A DNA stretch of 64,000 nucleotides from Acridotheres tristis (Eukaryota; Chordata; Aves; Passeriformes; Sturnidae). Shown here piece by piece: positions 51,401 through 61,440 of the stretch. How positions within the stretch are numbered: the first letter of the stretch is position 1; each line of letters opens with the position of its first letter. The stretch is taken from NCBI GenBank assembly GCA_037013685.1, contig CM072897.1:16910643-16974642 (forward strand), in the 5' to 3' direction. The position numbers and the translations under genes were made by a program. The notes beneath the pieces were generated by a model. That model had not been told where the DNA came from, did no database searches, and saw nothing but the letters and a program-made list of their open reading frames with translations.

Positions 51401-51960
51401 GACTCCTAAAAAGAGAGTGAGTAGTGCCAGCCTCCTGAAACTAGTCTGGTTTCAATATAAGAAAGTGACCTATAGTGTATGGGGTGCTTTACAGGGATTG
51501 CTTTTTTTCTTTCTGGTTTAAAAATAAATATTCAGAGGGAAAGGTGTGATGCTTCCACTAACTCTGAAAGGGCCAGTTTCTGCTTCATTTTATGAGAAAT
51601 AAAAAGATCACAAAGCAAAGCATACTGAGCATGCAAGAAATCTGTAATGCCAACTGAATCAGAGGAAAAATTCCTCTTCCCTGTATATGTCAGAATACCT
51701 ATCCTGAGAAATTGAAATAAAGATACTAACTACAAACAATGACAGACTGCAACAATATCCAACTTCGAGCATGATATTGAATAGTAATAATGAAAAGATG
51801 CCATTTTTCTGCATAAATAGGTGCCCTAAGGCACAAGAGACAATAAAATAGAAAGCTGAGAGACTTTACCATTCAACGGCGCTTGCACTGAGAGCTGTAT
51901 CTTTAGGAAGAGAATAAGCACAGTAGCCACTGTGACTATACTGAAGCTCTTGGCTGACAT
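30375..51960 (-). CDS. CA12: CA12, carbonic anhydrase 12 (transmembrane ectoenzyme)
   Basis: Ten coding exons join without a break into 349 residues plus stop; the human protein is 354, or 343 for its short isoform. Order: signal peptide (about 1-26), extracellular alpha-carbonic anhydrase domain (about 32-293), one transmembrane helix (about 294-318), and a short basic/acidic tail ending EEEDISKI. Zinc ligands are His121, His123 and His147, the proton shuttle is His96, and Glu134 with Thr228-Thr229 completes the active site. Cys52 and Cys232 form the expected extracellular disulfide. N128-K-S is a glycosylation sequon. The enzyme reversibly hydrates CO2 at the plasma membrane, in pH and ion transport. 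The start ATG at 51958-51960 has a purine at -3 and leads straight into a hydrophobic signal sequence. No CpG island is present at the start. Confidence 0.97.
30825..30920 (+). other. Splice-bounded open segment antisense in CA12 intron 9
   Basis: On the plus strand, ACTATTCCAG precedes and GTAAGTC follows a 96-bp segment that is open in one frame only (32 codons, Lys/Glu-rich: [20 protein letters not shown]...). It could be an exon of an antisense transcript, but a chance pairing of splice-like sites is just as likely. No partner exons were identified. Confidence 0.12.
31148..31232 (-). CDS. CA12: CA12 coding exon 9 (transmembrane helix)
   Basis: An 85-bp exon encoding [20 protein letters not shown] and FWLLKKK: a single membrane helix with small-xxx-small spacing (GxxxS, AxxxG) followed by a lysine stop-transfer cluster. 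Acceptor TTTTCCTAG, donor GTAAGA. Confidence 0.95.
31233..35451 (-). other. CA12: CA12 intron 8
   Basis: A 4.2-kb AT-rich intron. Human CA12 has a small alternative 33-nt exon between the catalytic domain and the membrane segment. I saw no convincing counterpart here, and the flanking exons join in frame without one. Confidence 0.7.
35452..35578 (-). CDS. CA12: CA12 coding exon 8
   Basis: A 127-bp exon encoding residues 252-293 ([15 protein letters not shown] to LVFISFHE), the end of the carbonic anhydrase fold. Acceptor CCTTTCTAG, donor GTGAGT; ends in phase 1. Confidence 0.97.
36618..36775 (-). CDS. CA12: CA12 coding exon 7 (Thr199 loop; GC donor)
   Basis: A 158-bp exon encoding residues 199 (part) to 251, with [19 protein letters not shown] (active-site Thr228/229 and disulfide Cys232). 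It ends CAG|GCAAGT, so the following intron uses a GC donor. Using the nearest GT would break the frame. Confidence 0.97.
37222..37285 (-). CDS. CA12: CA12 coding exon 6
   Basis: A 64-bp exon encoding [20 protein letters not shown] plus K, then one base of the next codon. Acceptor ATTGCAG, donor GTGAGT. Confidence 0.96.
38312..38374. repeat. Compound TA/TG/CA simple repeat
   Basis: Interrupted TATG, TATA and CACA runs in CA12 intron 5, probably a decayed microsatellite. Confidence 0.8.
38832..38881 (-). repeat. T21 tract with AATAAA on the minus strand (retrocopy-like tail)
   Basis: Read on the minus strand, AATAAA (38881-38876) is followed 23 nt later by an unbroken A21. That is the layout of a retroposed mRNA 3' end, inserted in CA12 intron 5 just beyond exon 5. 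No target-site duplication or recognisable body was found. Confidence 0.35.
38995..39090 (-). CDS. CA12: CA12 coding exon 5 (third zinc ligand)
   Basis: A 96-bp, phase 0-0 exon encoding [20 protein letters not shown] and the following LAVLAVLLE core strand. His147 is the third zinc ligand. Confidence 0.97.
39920..40062 (-). CDS. CA12: CA12 coding exon 4 (zinc ligands 1 and 2)
   Basis: A 143-bp exon encoding residues 98 (part) to 145. It contains QLHLHWG with zinc ligands His121 and His123, GSEHTV with Glu134, and an NKS glycosylation sequon. Acceptor GCTTGCAG, donor GTAAGA. Confidence 0.97.
42529..42708 (-). CDS. CA12: CA12 coding exon 3 (His64-equivalent)
   Basis: A 180-bp exon encoding residues 39-97: [16 protein letters not shown], the QSPIDF signature and NNGHS with the proton-shuttle His96. 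Cys52 is the first half of the conserved disulfide. Acceptor CACACAG, donor GTAAGG. Confidence 0.97.
43300..43500 (+). mobile_element. Ancient CR1-type LINE 3' fragment
   Basis: The segment reads as a diverged copy of a reptile/bird CR1 3' family that I recall from turtle genomes. Matching stretches in order are GATCACCCAGCCTGA, GTAGCACAGGACAT, CTCCCTGGATCAATTTCTG, TTTCTTTCAGAAG, and CCAATGGATAATTACTCTC. Similarity may continue weakly to about 43640. The copy is non-coding and heavily decayed. Recognition is from memory, without an alignment. Confidence 0.6.
45709..45741. repeat. 11-bp tandem repeat, 3 copies
   Basis: Three successive near-identical copies of a TGTTCCTTCA-type unit. Confidence 0.8.
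48766..48786 (-). CDS. CA12: CA12 coding exon 2 (21-nt microexon)
   Basis: Only 21 nt long, bounded by TTTAAACAG and GTAAGT, phase 1-1. With the base on either side it encodes G-SRWSYI-G, matching the GSKWTYFG segment of human CA12 and required to keep frame between exons 1 and 3. Confidence 0.92.
48787..51869 (-). other. CA12: CA12 intron 1
   Basis: A 3.1-kb intron between the signal-peptide exon and the microexon. I recognised nothing else in it. Confidence 0.75.
51870..51960 (-). CDS. CA12: CA12 coding exon 1 (signal peptide)
   Basis: Encodes [20 protein letters not shown] then [10 protein letters not shown], a hydrophobic signal sequence followed by the start of the mature protein. The donor is AATG|GTAAAG and the exon ends in phase 1. 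No in-frame ATG precedes it; the open frame extends upstream only to a TTG. Confidence 0.9.
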
Positions 51961-54900
51961 CTCAAGGAAAGACTTATAATATTCCAGCAGTTCACAGGTT
52001 TCTTTGCACTCTGAAGAAATTCCCTTGTAGACATGTGGCAAATAGCAGAATGCACATATGCAGAGCTTCTGCTAATGAGTTATTGCCCTCCTCTCCCCTT
52101 TTCTCTCTCCTTGCCTTTAGGACTGCTTTTTGTAAAGCTCCTGAGACTCAACCCCAAACAAATGATGTAATCAGACCTGCCTCTATGTCACAACACCCTC
52201 AGATCACATCCTTCATTACCTCAGTTTTAGTGAGGTCCTCACAGGGCACACTCCAGCACTTACAGAGGGAATTTAAACACGGAACTTGAGAAATTATTTA
52301 ACAGAGACAAAAATGTTTAAAAAAGCTGTACTCCTATGGGCTATAGCACAGTAGAGTTTTTCTAGCCTATTTCAGAGAGTTTCCCTCAGCTCCCATTTTT
52401 GGATCAGTTGGATGTAGTATAATGGCCCACTGTGAGGACTGGAGGGAAGGGAGGAGAAGTGAGCCTCTGTGTGGGACTGGTAATAACTCAAAGGGACCAT
52501 GGACACTTCCCACGAAAACCATCCCACTTGTTAGGAACAGATTTTTTTTTGAGCTGAAGGCTTTTGGAACCAGGAGGACACATGAAGTAAGGAGGACTGA
52601 AAAATCATAAAGCAACAGTCCCAGAATCTGGTATTATTCAGGTATTATTATGGAGAGGGGTAAAGAGGAGCACAGGGTATAAGGTAATGTCCTCTTCTGT
52701 CAGTGATTGAGGAATAAGCTCCTAAAGTGAGGCTAGCTGAGGACCAGAAGCTGGGATTTAAGAGACTATTGGTTTTTATATGAGTACATTATTATTTATA
52801 ATTGTTATTAACGGCTTGCTACATATCAGTAACAACTTTATCATGTATTAGTATTGATTGGTCAAACTTTATTTTCAACATTTTTATTTATCAGCTACTG
52901 TGTAATTACTCAATGTTTTTAGATGTCCTTATTTTTTCCTACCATTTATGAGGTTGATAAGGGGAAAGCAAAGTTGACTGGAGCATGGCTCACTTCTGCC
53001 TAGATCCCAGGCAGGGCCCTGCTGTAAAGCACGGTTCTGGTCTATTGCTGTTGTTTATGCATAGTCTGGGCCTCCCAGTCTAGGTAGAGGAAGTCTGCAG
53101 GGAGCAGCAGCAACTAATTAATGTTCTGTAGTCTTTTAGAAAGCGACTGTGGTTGAGAACAATTCCTCTCATACTTCTCCTTAGCATTTTGTAAACCTAG
53201 ATTGTAATTCTGTTCAGACAGACGTAATCGAGAGGAAGAGGGTGTAAGGTATAGAGAAAATGTTTTTAACGTGATTTCTCAAGTGCCATTGTCCAAAGCA
53301 GAGGGACACTGTGTGTGACGTTGGTACAAAATGCATGCTGTGTGTTCAGCATGAGGGCTGTCAGCACGCAGCTGTTGCTGCATGCAGGACCTTCCTAACC
53401 TGACAGAAATTTGGAAACACCGTTTTGTAGGTTTCTGTAGAATAAGTGGTTTTATCATCAGCCTTCACATAGCTAGCAGCCTGTCTAACAAGCTGCTAAG
53501 GTTGGTGTCAAGAGCTGAAAATTACCTGCTCCACAAAAAGACAGTGTTGTGTAGGAGTGTATGGACTGAGCTATCTGCCAAACAGGGCTTTCTTATCTCC
53601 TTCCTTCATCTTTTCTGCCAGTGTTCTTGAACATTGACCATGGTGAATCATGCTCTGATTCTTAGAATCTCCCTCAGACCATTTTTGCATTTTCACAACT
53701 GTACCTCTCCTCCCCAAGTTCCTGCTATAGCAGAAGCCATTTTGGCTTCACATCTATGAGAGGAATTTCATTCACTGCTATGCTTTCAAGGCTGGCTGGA
53801 GAGAAAGCTCTTTGCTTCCCAAATATAAGCTGTGAAAAAGAGAAAAAAAGCTCCCTGACACATTACCTGCCTGTATTCTGCACAAACCACATAGAGATTG
53901 CATTTTATGCTGGTTTTAAGAAATTTTAGGTTGCTAGCAGTCAGTTTTCATTTCCACACCAGGCCAAGGCAGAGACAGAGCAGCATTTTCATGGACTGGG
54001 GGGGGGGGCTCATGAGTAAGAGTAGATTTGCATCCCGAGAGTGAAAAGTCAGGCTGAAATTCTACAGTGTGGGTTTGTCAGTCTTTAACTTTACTGTCCC
54101 CTAACCTCAGTGGTGTTTTGCCAAGGCAGTAGTAATGCAAACACTGATGTGATAGCGGAAACTGGACAGGACAAGTTCAAGGAAAACGGCTGAGATATTC
54201 TCATTAGAGAGTACATTTGGAGTTTTCACTTGCAAATTCTTTGAGCATTTGACTGACCACACTCACTCCCTCTTCCTGATGTGTTTAACTTCAGAGATGA
54301 AGCTGTAATAAAACAGAAAATAAGGTCCTGTTGCCAGCCATTGAGGCACTGAGTGGGGCTTCCTGAGGCCCTCAGCAGCTTGATTCAAAGAAGGCTCCAG
54401 GGAGCATGGTGACCTGGGGCATGGCACGTCTTTGAGGGCACTCTATTGTTAAACTGGCCATTTCCAAATTATGGGATTTTATGATTTGTATCTCAAGCAA
54501 GTTCCTTGTTCCCTTGACAAAACAACATTTCTAAGTTACTGTGAAATTCAGGAAATTGTCCAGTATCTTTGCTTATATCACATCTGAATGTGCATCCTGA
54601 GGCGCAGTGCATAATGGTAGATATTTTTCTGCTCTGTTTTCATTTGGGTTTTGCCTCATTTTCATTACTTCTGCAAGTTTTCAAGGTAAAAACTGCTTTT
54701 AAAAAAACAATTCCATACTACAGATGTTGCACAAAACCAAGATATTGATCCCTGGTCATTGCAAGCTATAGAGTTAGAGCAGGAATTCATAAATCCAGTG
54801 CTCTGCCCTCTAAATTATTTTATCTCTTGAAATTCCCTATATGTTACCAATTTCCCATCTGCCCTCCCCAAAATATTATGTCCTCATGGAAGAAGTTTCT

Positions 54901-57900
54901 GCTGTGGCAGAGTAGCTCAATGAAGCCATATTCAAGAGTTCTTGCATATTCTGAAGAAGATGCTAAATGAGCTGGGAACTGGCAGACTGAATAAAGCAGA
55001 ACTCCAGGAAAGTGTAAGAGAAGGTCAGGCACTGTTGTGTGACCACTTGCACAAATTCAAATCAATTTCCCCAATTTATTTTTTTCTGTTCAAACTAATA
55101 TTTAGATTTAGTGCTTGTCTTCCCTGAAGTCAGCTCTCAAAGAGGTTTACAGGGGCATGTAAGATCACATCAGGCACAGACCTAAAGCTCCCTCTGAGTA
55201 CATGTATTGATTTTGTTCAGTGTATGTCTTCAGAAGGATTAATTTCTCTTGCATTTCTGGACTGAAATGATCCTATTACAGTAAAACACGACTGTAAAGC
55301 AACTTGATTTCAGGTCCCAGCTGCTGGGAAAACCCAACTTGTGTTTAAACAGAAGACTAAACTATGATGCTTAGAATAGGTTAGACTGCACCCATAAAAG
55401 AAGCAGACTGGATGCAGTATTTACAGTGTCTGTGACTATAACCAGTTAGAAATATTGCTAATCTTGGCATGCAGGTGAATCCAAAGTACAAATATATTGC
55501 CAGCTAATTTCAAGGCACTACATTCAGTTTCTGAGAAAAAGACGTGTTCAGTATCTGCTTACTTACATGTAGTGAATAACAAACTGATTAAGTACAAAGG
55601 TAATGAAGTTTTTCTGTGCTAATAGATAATATGACTTAACAGAGGTTCTCAGTCACAGGGATGAGGTGGATATGCTGCTGTGGCCTGTAGGGCATGGTTG
55701 CATGGTTGTAGGGCATGGCTCATTCTGTGGATGAGGGCAGGAGTCACCTCAGATGTGAGTGTGCTCCTGGGGCCCATGCAGGGGAGTGGGCTGTGTTGTT
55801 CATTGTGATGGCTATGAACCATGTGCAAGATCTGTTATCTAAAATAGGCTCCGACAAATTTCCTTGTCACCAACAGGATGGTGACCCTGCCACCACATGA
55901 CAAGCACAAATTGTATCCTTTGTTAGGAAAAGTTACCTAGGAAAGTTGCATGAAATAAGAATTTCAAAGGCAAAGTGGTTTTTGTGGTCACTACTGTGAC
56001 TAACAGGGCTTCTATGTAGCAATTTAAAAACAAGCTGAGGATTTGCCTGTATGGGGGGGATGAGAATGGATCCTTGCAAGGTGGCAACAGCCCAGAACAA
56101 ATTTCCAGCAGAAGTTTCCAGCAAACCTAAAATGTGAATTCATGGTGTGCTCAGGTGGGCTTTATATAACAACTAAATAATAGGTATATGGTTGTAAGTC
56201 ACTATATTTGTCCTGTCTGCACACACTGAAAAGCCCAGAAGCATGGTTTAAAAAAGGCTCAAGCAAACAAGTCACGAAATAGAGTACAGCAAAGTGAGGC
56301 ATTCCACTAAAGATGGAACACAGCTTTCTCCTCACTGCTTTGCACCCCTGGATCCTGCCAGAAATACTCCTCAGAATAACAGGACCATTTTTGTTGCTGG
56401 CCTCTGCTGTCTGCTTCACTGAGCACGCATGGTCATGGTGCTGGCTCGAGCTAGGAGCAGCCAGACTAAAGCCTTGCTGGAGGGAAGACAGAGGGAGGCA
56501 TTGCCCTGGCCTTGTCTTGGTTCTGAGCTGGCAGGGCAGGGGAGTGAGTGGGGCAGGCTGCTGGGAGTCCCCATGCTGACTGTCACTTTCTGACTCTGGG
56601 AATGACTTCCTTCTGCTTCATTTCTGTCCCTTCACCTCTGTAAATACCTGTAGGTGCTGCATACTTTCCAAATTGCAGCCAGCCAGACCCATAAGGCAAT
56701 ATGAACTGGGGAAATGTGGAAAAATGGCCAGTTCCCTCCTCCCAGTTGTGTCCTTTGCTCTAAGCATTGAGGTTCACTGCAGTTGCTGCTGCACAGGATG
56801 CAGAGGACCCTTGTCATTGCTCCACCAGCTCCATCAACACAGGATGGCTGGCTAGACTCCAACTAGACATCCTTCCATTTCTCTTGGAGCGTCTGTGTCA
56901 CTGAAGGAGATTATGTGCTCATTAACTCCTATGCAACTCTAGTTTTTCTATTATGGAAAAAAACCCAAATAACAAAGCCAAGTCTGCTTGTGACTGGAAG
57001 AAAAGGAAAAAAAAAAAAAAAAGGAAGAAAAAAAACAAACTCAAAAACTCACTTTACAGCTTTTTCCAAAATATCTTTAAATTGTCTGGAGTGACTCACT
57101 GACTCTGCTGCACATCAAGAGATCTAAAGGTATATTTTAAAATAAAACTAGAGAGATGAATATTAGTTCTGCTTCAGCCTCAGCTCCAAATGTATTTATG
57201 GCTTAGTGTTCTGGGTTGAGCCTGTTCTAAATCAACAGGAGAACCTATGCTTAAGAAACTACAGGATGATTAAAATAGCCATCTCCTTCTGTGGAGCTTC
57301 GTGCAGAAGCACTGTTTTATTACCTTTGGAGACATAAAAAGCTTGCTTGGTGTGGTTGGCTGGTAAACACTTTGCCAGTCATGTGTTGGCTTTAAAAGCC
57401 AATGTGAAAGAAGTCAGTGTTGTAGTTTTCCAGAAATGTAAATCCTTCATAATGACTTCAAAAGCCAGGGAATTAAAAGTGGGGAGAGAGAGAAATGTCA
57501 GCCAGTTTTTTGCATGAAGGCATGTAAAAGTTTTAAATTAAATGTATTCTGCTTACTTTTTAATAACATGTCCCTAAAATCTTTGAAAATATTAGTTGTC
57601 ATCCAGGAATGCAGGGAGCCCCCGTCTGCAGGCCTGTGTTCCCTTTGGGAAGGCAGTGCACCAGTGGTGCAGCTGCTGGTTTGAAACTTTCCCCCAAGGG
57701 CTTTTGCAGGCAGCCCTGGAACATGGAGTTGTTGGAGTTGTCCCACCACCTTGTTTGCTGTAGCAGCCTTGTGTCCAGAGGTGCAATGTGATATTTTATG
57801 CACACTGATAACCACATTATCATAGCAAATAGGCTCAAAGGGAGCAGCATAGCCCAGCGCTGTAGAGTGAGAACATTCCTGAACAGCCTCTCCTAGAAAA

Positions 57901-60768
57901 AAGAAATGCTGCAGCTGTTTGCTTAGAGAGGTGAATGGCAATGACTTCTTCACTGACAGGCAATGCATGAACAGTTTTTTCACATAATCTGCACATTTTC
58001 TACAAATCTGTCCAGATGATGATAAGTCAGACGGATTCTTTAATTTCACTTCTTATTTCAGCCCTTAGTGATGCATCTTCACAACCCCTGATAACTTGTA
58101 GTCAGCTGAGTAAATATAATCTCAAACTATTGAAATGTTTATAGGTGTCTCTGAGAACAGAATAATTTGTAAACACTGTAAGCAGAATGTGCAAACAACA
58201 GATACAAAAGGCACACAGTGCACATGCTTGCAGGAAGAAGTTTGCAGGTAGTCCTGTGTTCCTTGTACATAGATACCTTGTGGTTTAATATTGTTAATGC
58301 TCTTACAGCAACATCAGCAGTACCTGCTCCTTTTGCCATGCCAAGGTGATGGGCAGTTCTCTCTGTAGGAGCAGCCAGGGGTAACTGGGCATTGGCAGAA
58401 GAGCTGCCTGGAACAGCAGCCTGCTGGCAGCACAGTGCCACAGCCCCAGCCAGCCTGGCTGCTTCTGGCTATGGGTGGTGCTCAGGCAGGAGGGAGGTGT
58501 GGCAGGAAGGGTATGGCAAAGTTTGGGGTCAGCCTGATCATCACCCCAGGAACTTGGAGTGTTTGAAGCTTGGCAAGACTGCTTTCAAAGATTTGGTTCT
58601 GCTTGCAGGACGGCCTGAAAGCTTCTTATTTCAGAACCAGCTGAACATCTTCCTCTCCCTTGAGACTTTGCCATCTCAAGTTTCAGGTTCCAGCTAAAGC
58701 AGAAACATTTCAGAAAGCTTTGTTCAGTCCTTGAATTCACAAATGTTAAATGAAGGCAGTGAGGAAAGGAAATCTGGGCCAATGGTCTCCTATTTCACAA
58801 TTCAGATTGCTACTCAACATTGCTATTCAACAGAGTAACATAATAACAAATAATGTAATCCTAGTGACATGGCAAGAAAATTCCTGTTTCTCTGGTAATG
58901 AGCTGATCTCCAAACAGGATAAAATGTGCCATTTTGCTAACAAAAGTCTCATTCTAGTTATTCTCATTCTTAGTTATCACTGAAGTGTGTATACTGTCTT
59001 TGTGTATAATAGCGAGTTTTTCCAGGGATATTTTGCTTTGGAGTCAAAACACTTCAGAACCAAAATGCTCTGAGATGCTGACACCTTTTGTGTTAGCATT
59101 TACAGTTCTTTGTGAACAGTAAAGTAGAACCAAGATCTGTGTGCAGAACAGTACAAAATTCCTTGTACAAAACTGGAAGCAAGATCATGCAGCAGAGAGG
59201 TAGGATGTCTTTGTAGCTTACAGCAAACAAAGAAGCAGAAATGGCTTGTACAGTGTTTTGACTATCAACAATCTTGTTGAATATAACAGAAAAGTGGTAT
59301 CATTTGTGTAGAATTACAGTAGATAGGTACATATGATACTTTTACTGTAGTAACATTCTACAGATAAAATTAGTATATACAATTAGATATAGCAGAGGCT
59401 AGAGGTGAAAAAATTCATTTTCGATCACTAAGTTCATCTTGGGACTTTCCATTTGTGTTTGAGATGGGAGTTCAGAAATTAATTTAAATATTTCTTTTAC
59501 AGTGGTTTTTTTACATGTTCTTTTCACTGGCAAGTAGATTTTGCATTCTGATTCCTAAATTTTATCTGAAATAGTATAATTCTATACCATTTCATTATCT
59601 TCCTAATCCTCCCAGATTATTACTGGAGTAATACTTCTTACATTTTTTGTGTCTGGATTATCGTCTGTTGTCCTTAGATTTGTTAATTAACTAATCATAG
59701 CAGTGAAATAGAAAACCTGAATGTCATTGAAACATGCAGTACCTGTGGCTTAGAAACAGCTATGGGTCTGCCCCTTGTGACAGCGAGTTTTAGGTTCTGA
59801 GTTACTCGAGTGCTTTTGAACAATTTTCCCTTCTCTGATCAAATGGATCAGCTGGTCCCAACTATGATGTTTTCCAGACAAATAGGTACTACTAGGTTTT
59901 CTTTCAACAGGATGCTTGGCAGTTCTTTTCCATGCTCTGATACAGCATGTAAGCTGAGATGCCTATCTGTTTTTTTTTTTTTTTACTATACCTGTACTTC
60001 TTTCATCTGCCAAAAATTAATGAGTAAGCCATGTTCAGTTGTGATGAAGAGAAATCAGTTATCTTGGCTATAAAATGTTCTATCCTGATGGGATGAAATA
60101 AAGTCTGCTGATCTTTAAAGAAATTTAAGCAGAAGTACAGAATCATTATTTTCAAGACTGCCTTTGGGAACAATGTAATATAAAGTTTACATAATAAATA
60201 CAGTAAAAGCTAAATGCCAGTGACATGAATTAATACTGCTGGATGTCACCCTGATGCACTTGCATTACTGAGCAGGCTCTGGAGGACAGTCAACAATTGA
60301 TGAAGCTAGTGTTGAAAGCTGCCAGACAGATGAGAACTTTCAGGCATTTGTTTAAAGTGTGAATTAAAAATCACTCTGTCTGTATGAATTATACCTTATG
60401 AAAACCATTCAGTTTATTTATACCATTCGTTTGTCACATCTTCATTTTTTTTTCAAAAAAACCCACCACAGAGGTGACTCACATTCACCTTTATGTATCC
60501 CCTTACATTGTACCTGAGCTGGGATAGTGAAGAGCAGATAAAGTTTGGGGCAGAATTAAAGCACTGCCTTTTTTTGTTCAATGAGATGCTTCTGGAATCC
60601 TTGGAAAAGTGACGTAAAAATAGTGTAGGCTCTTAGAAATTAAAGAAATGAGATCTCAGATACAGATTTGAATTATACTTCAAAAAATAAACACAATCTT
60701 CTGTTCTGATGGAATCTGCATCAGCCTAATGCCATTTGTACTGCCAAAGTCAACCTTATTTCCCACAG
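51961..60768. other. CA12 upstream region, no clear gene
   Basis: About 8.8 kb upstream of CA12. Immediately 5' of the start codon there is no CpG island and no clear TATA box, so 5' UTR exons or the promoter could lie further away. It contains an 11-G run (53998-54008), an A-rich tract (about 57000-57043) and a 183-codon minus-strand open frame (57498-58049) without recognisable motifs. A first exon for the Kunitz gene downstream might lie here but was not identified. Confidence 0.45.
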
Positions 60769-61232
60769 GAAGCAACTCATTAAGAAACGAGGGATGCCTC
60801 CATATTACTGCGGAGAACCATAAATCCCGTGGCAGAAGAAGTGCTGGGGATTTCTTGCCGTGCCGGTGTAAGCAGGGAGAGCGCAGGACCCGTCCTGGTG
60901 CCCTGGAGCTTTGCTCCGTGCCTGGTGTCACACCGCCCTCAAGGGGTGTGCTCGGCACTGTCCCCGCCGTGCTGGGAACCCAGTCCTGCCCCTGCACGCT
61001 TCAGTCCCGGGCTCCACATTCTGCCACAGATGCCTACTTTTCAATTCTTTGTCCTTCACCTTGGAGATCTTGCACTTTAGAGAAGAATTTTGAACCTTGT
61101 AAAGGGAGGTGCTTGTGTTCTTATGATCAAACACTGAAAAAATGTGTGAGCTTTATTTTCAGAGGCTATATAGGAAATGGAAATAGACTTAATGTGACAA
61201 TGTGCCAGCAGAAATGTGCTTGTGGTATTTAA
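60769..61232 (+). CDS. Candidate Kunitz-domain secreted protein (two 3' exons)
   Basis: Exon K1 is 60769-60867 (after TTTCCCACAG, before GTAAGC; phase 1-1, 99 bp). Exon K2 is 61030-61232 (after CTGCCACAG, phase 1, TAA at 61230-61232). They join in frame. K2 encodes a Kunitz/BPTI-like domain: C-x8-C with Lys directly after the second Cys (the usual P1 site), then the FRGYIGNGN signature and CQQKC at the end. It is divergent: the fourth Cys is Tyr, two extra Cys follow the P1 Lys, two extra Cys-containing residues follow the core, and two loops are one residue shorter than usual. K1 contains RGRRSAGD, a possible furin site. Phase-1 introns are typical of Kunitz modules. AATAAA lies at 61435. 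No signal-peptide exon was found; an unspliced ORF 60729-61232 (167 codons) is the alternative. It may be a decaying gene. Confidence 0.5.
61030..61232 (+). CDS. Kunitz-like domain exon
   Basis: The best-supported part of the candidate gene: the domain starts at Cys 61071-61073 and is open to the stop. The cysteine pattern C-x8-C-x14-C-x7-Y-x11-C-x3-C departs from the canonical C-x8-C-x15-C-x7-C-x12-C-x3-C. Confidence 0.6.
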
Positions 61233-61434
61233 TATGCCCCAGTGTAGTTTCATACACAGCTGCCTGCAGCTAAGCTTCTGTCCACTGCAGATGGCATAGA
61301 ACTCACAGAACTGCTTGGCCAGCTTCAGTAGAGGTTTTATTAAGCTGAGACCTTGTGTTACAACTTACCTATATTCTGATGCTTTCTATTGATATTTTGC
61401 TTGCCAGCACCTGCCTCAAAGTTGCATCTACACC

Positions 61435-61440
61435 AATAAA
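61435..61440 (+). terminator. Poly(A) signal for the Kunitz candidate
   Basis: An AATAAA about 200 nt after the stop codon, followed by T/G-rich sequence. Confidence 0.45.

Noticed and set aside
51961..52041. N-terminal extension of CA12
   Set aside because: The open frame upstream of the chosen ATG begins with TTG, not ATG. The ATG at 51960 leads directly into a signal peptide.
56313..56579. Signal-peptide-like ORF (MEHSFLLTALHPW...) as first exon of the Kunitz gene
   Set aside because: It is hydrophobic with an ATG start, but no donor of suitable phase and strength was evident and the distance is 4.4 kb. It is too weak to annotate.
57498..58049. 183-codon minus-strand ORF upstream of CA12
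   Set aside because: No recognisable motif and no sign of flanking exons. ORFs of this size are expected to occur occasionally by chance in 64 kb.
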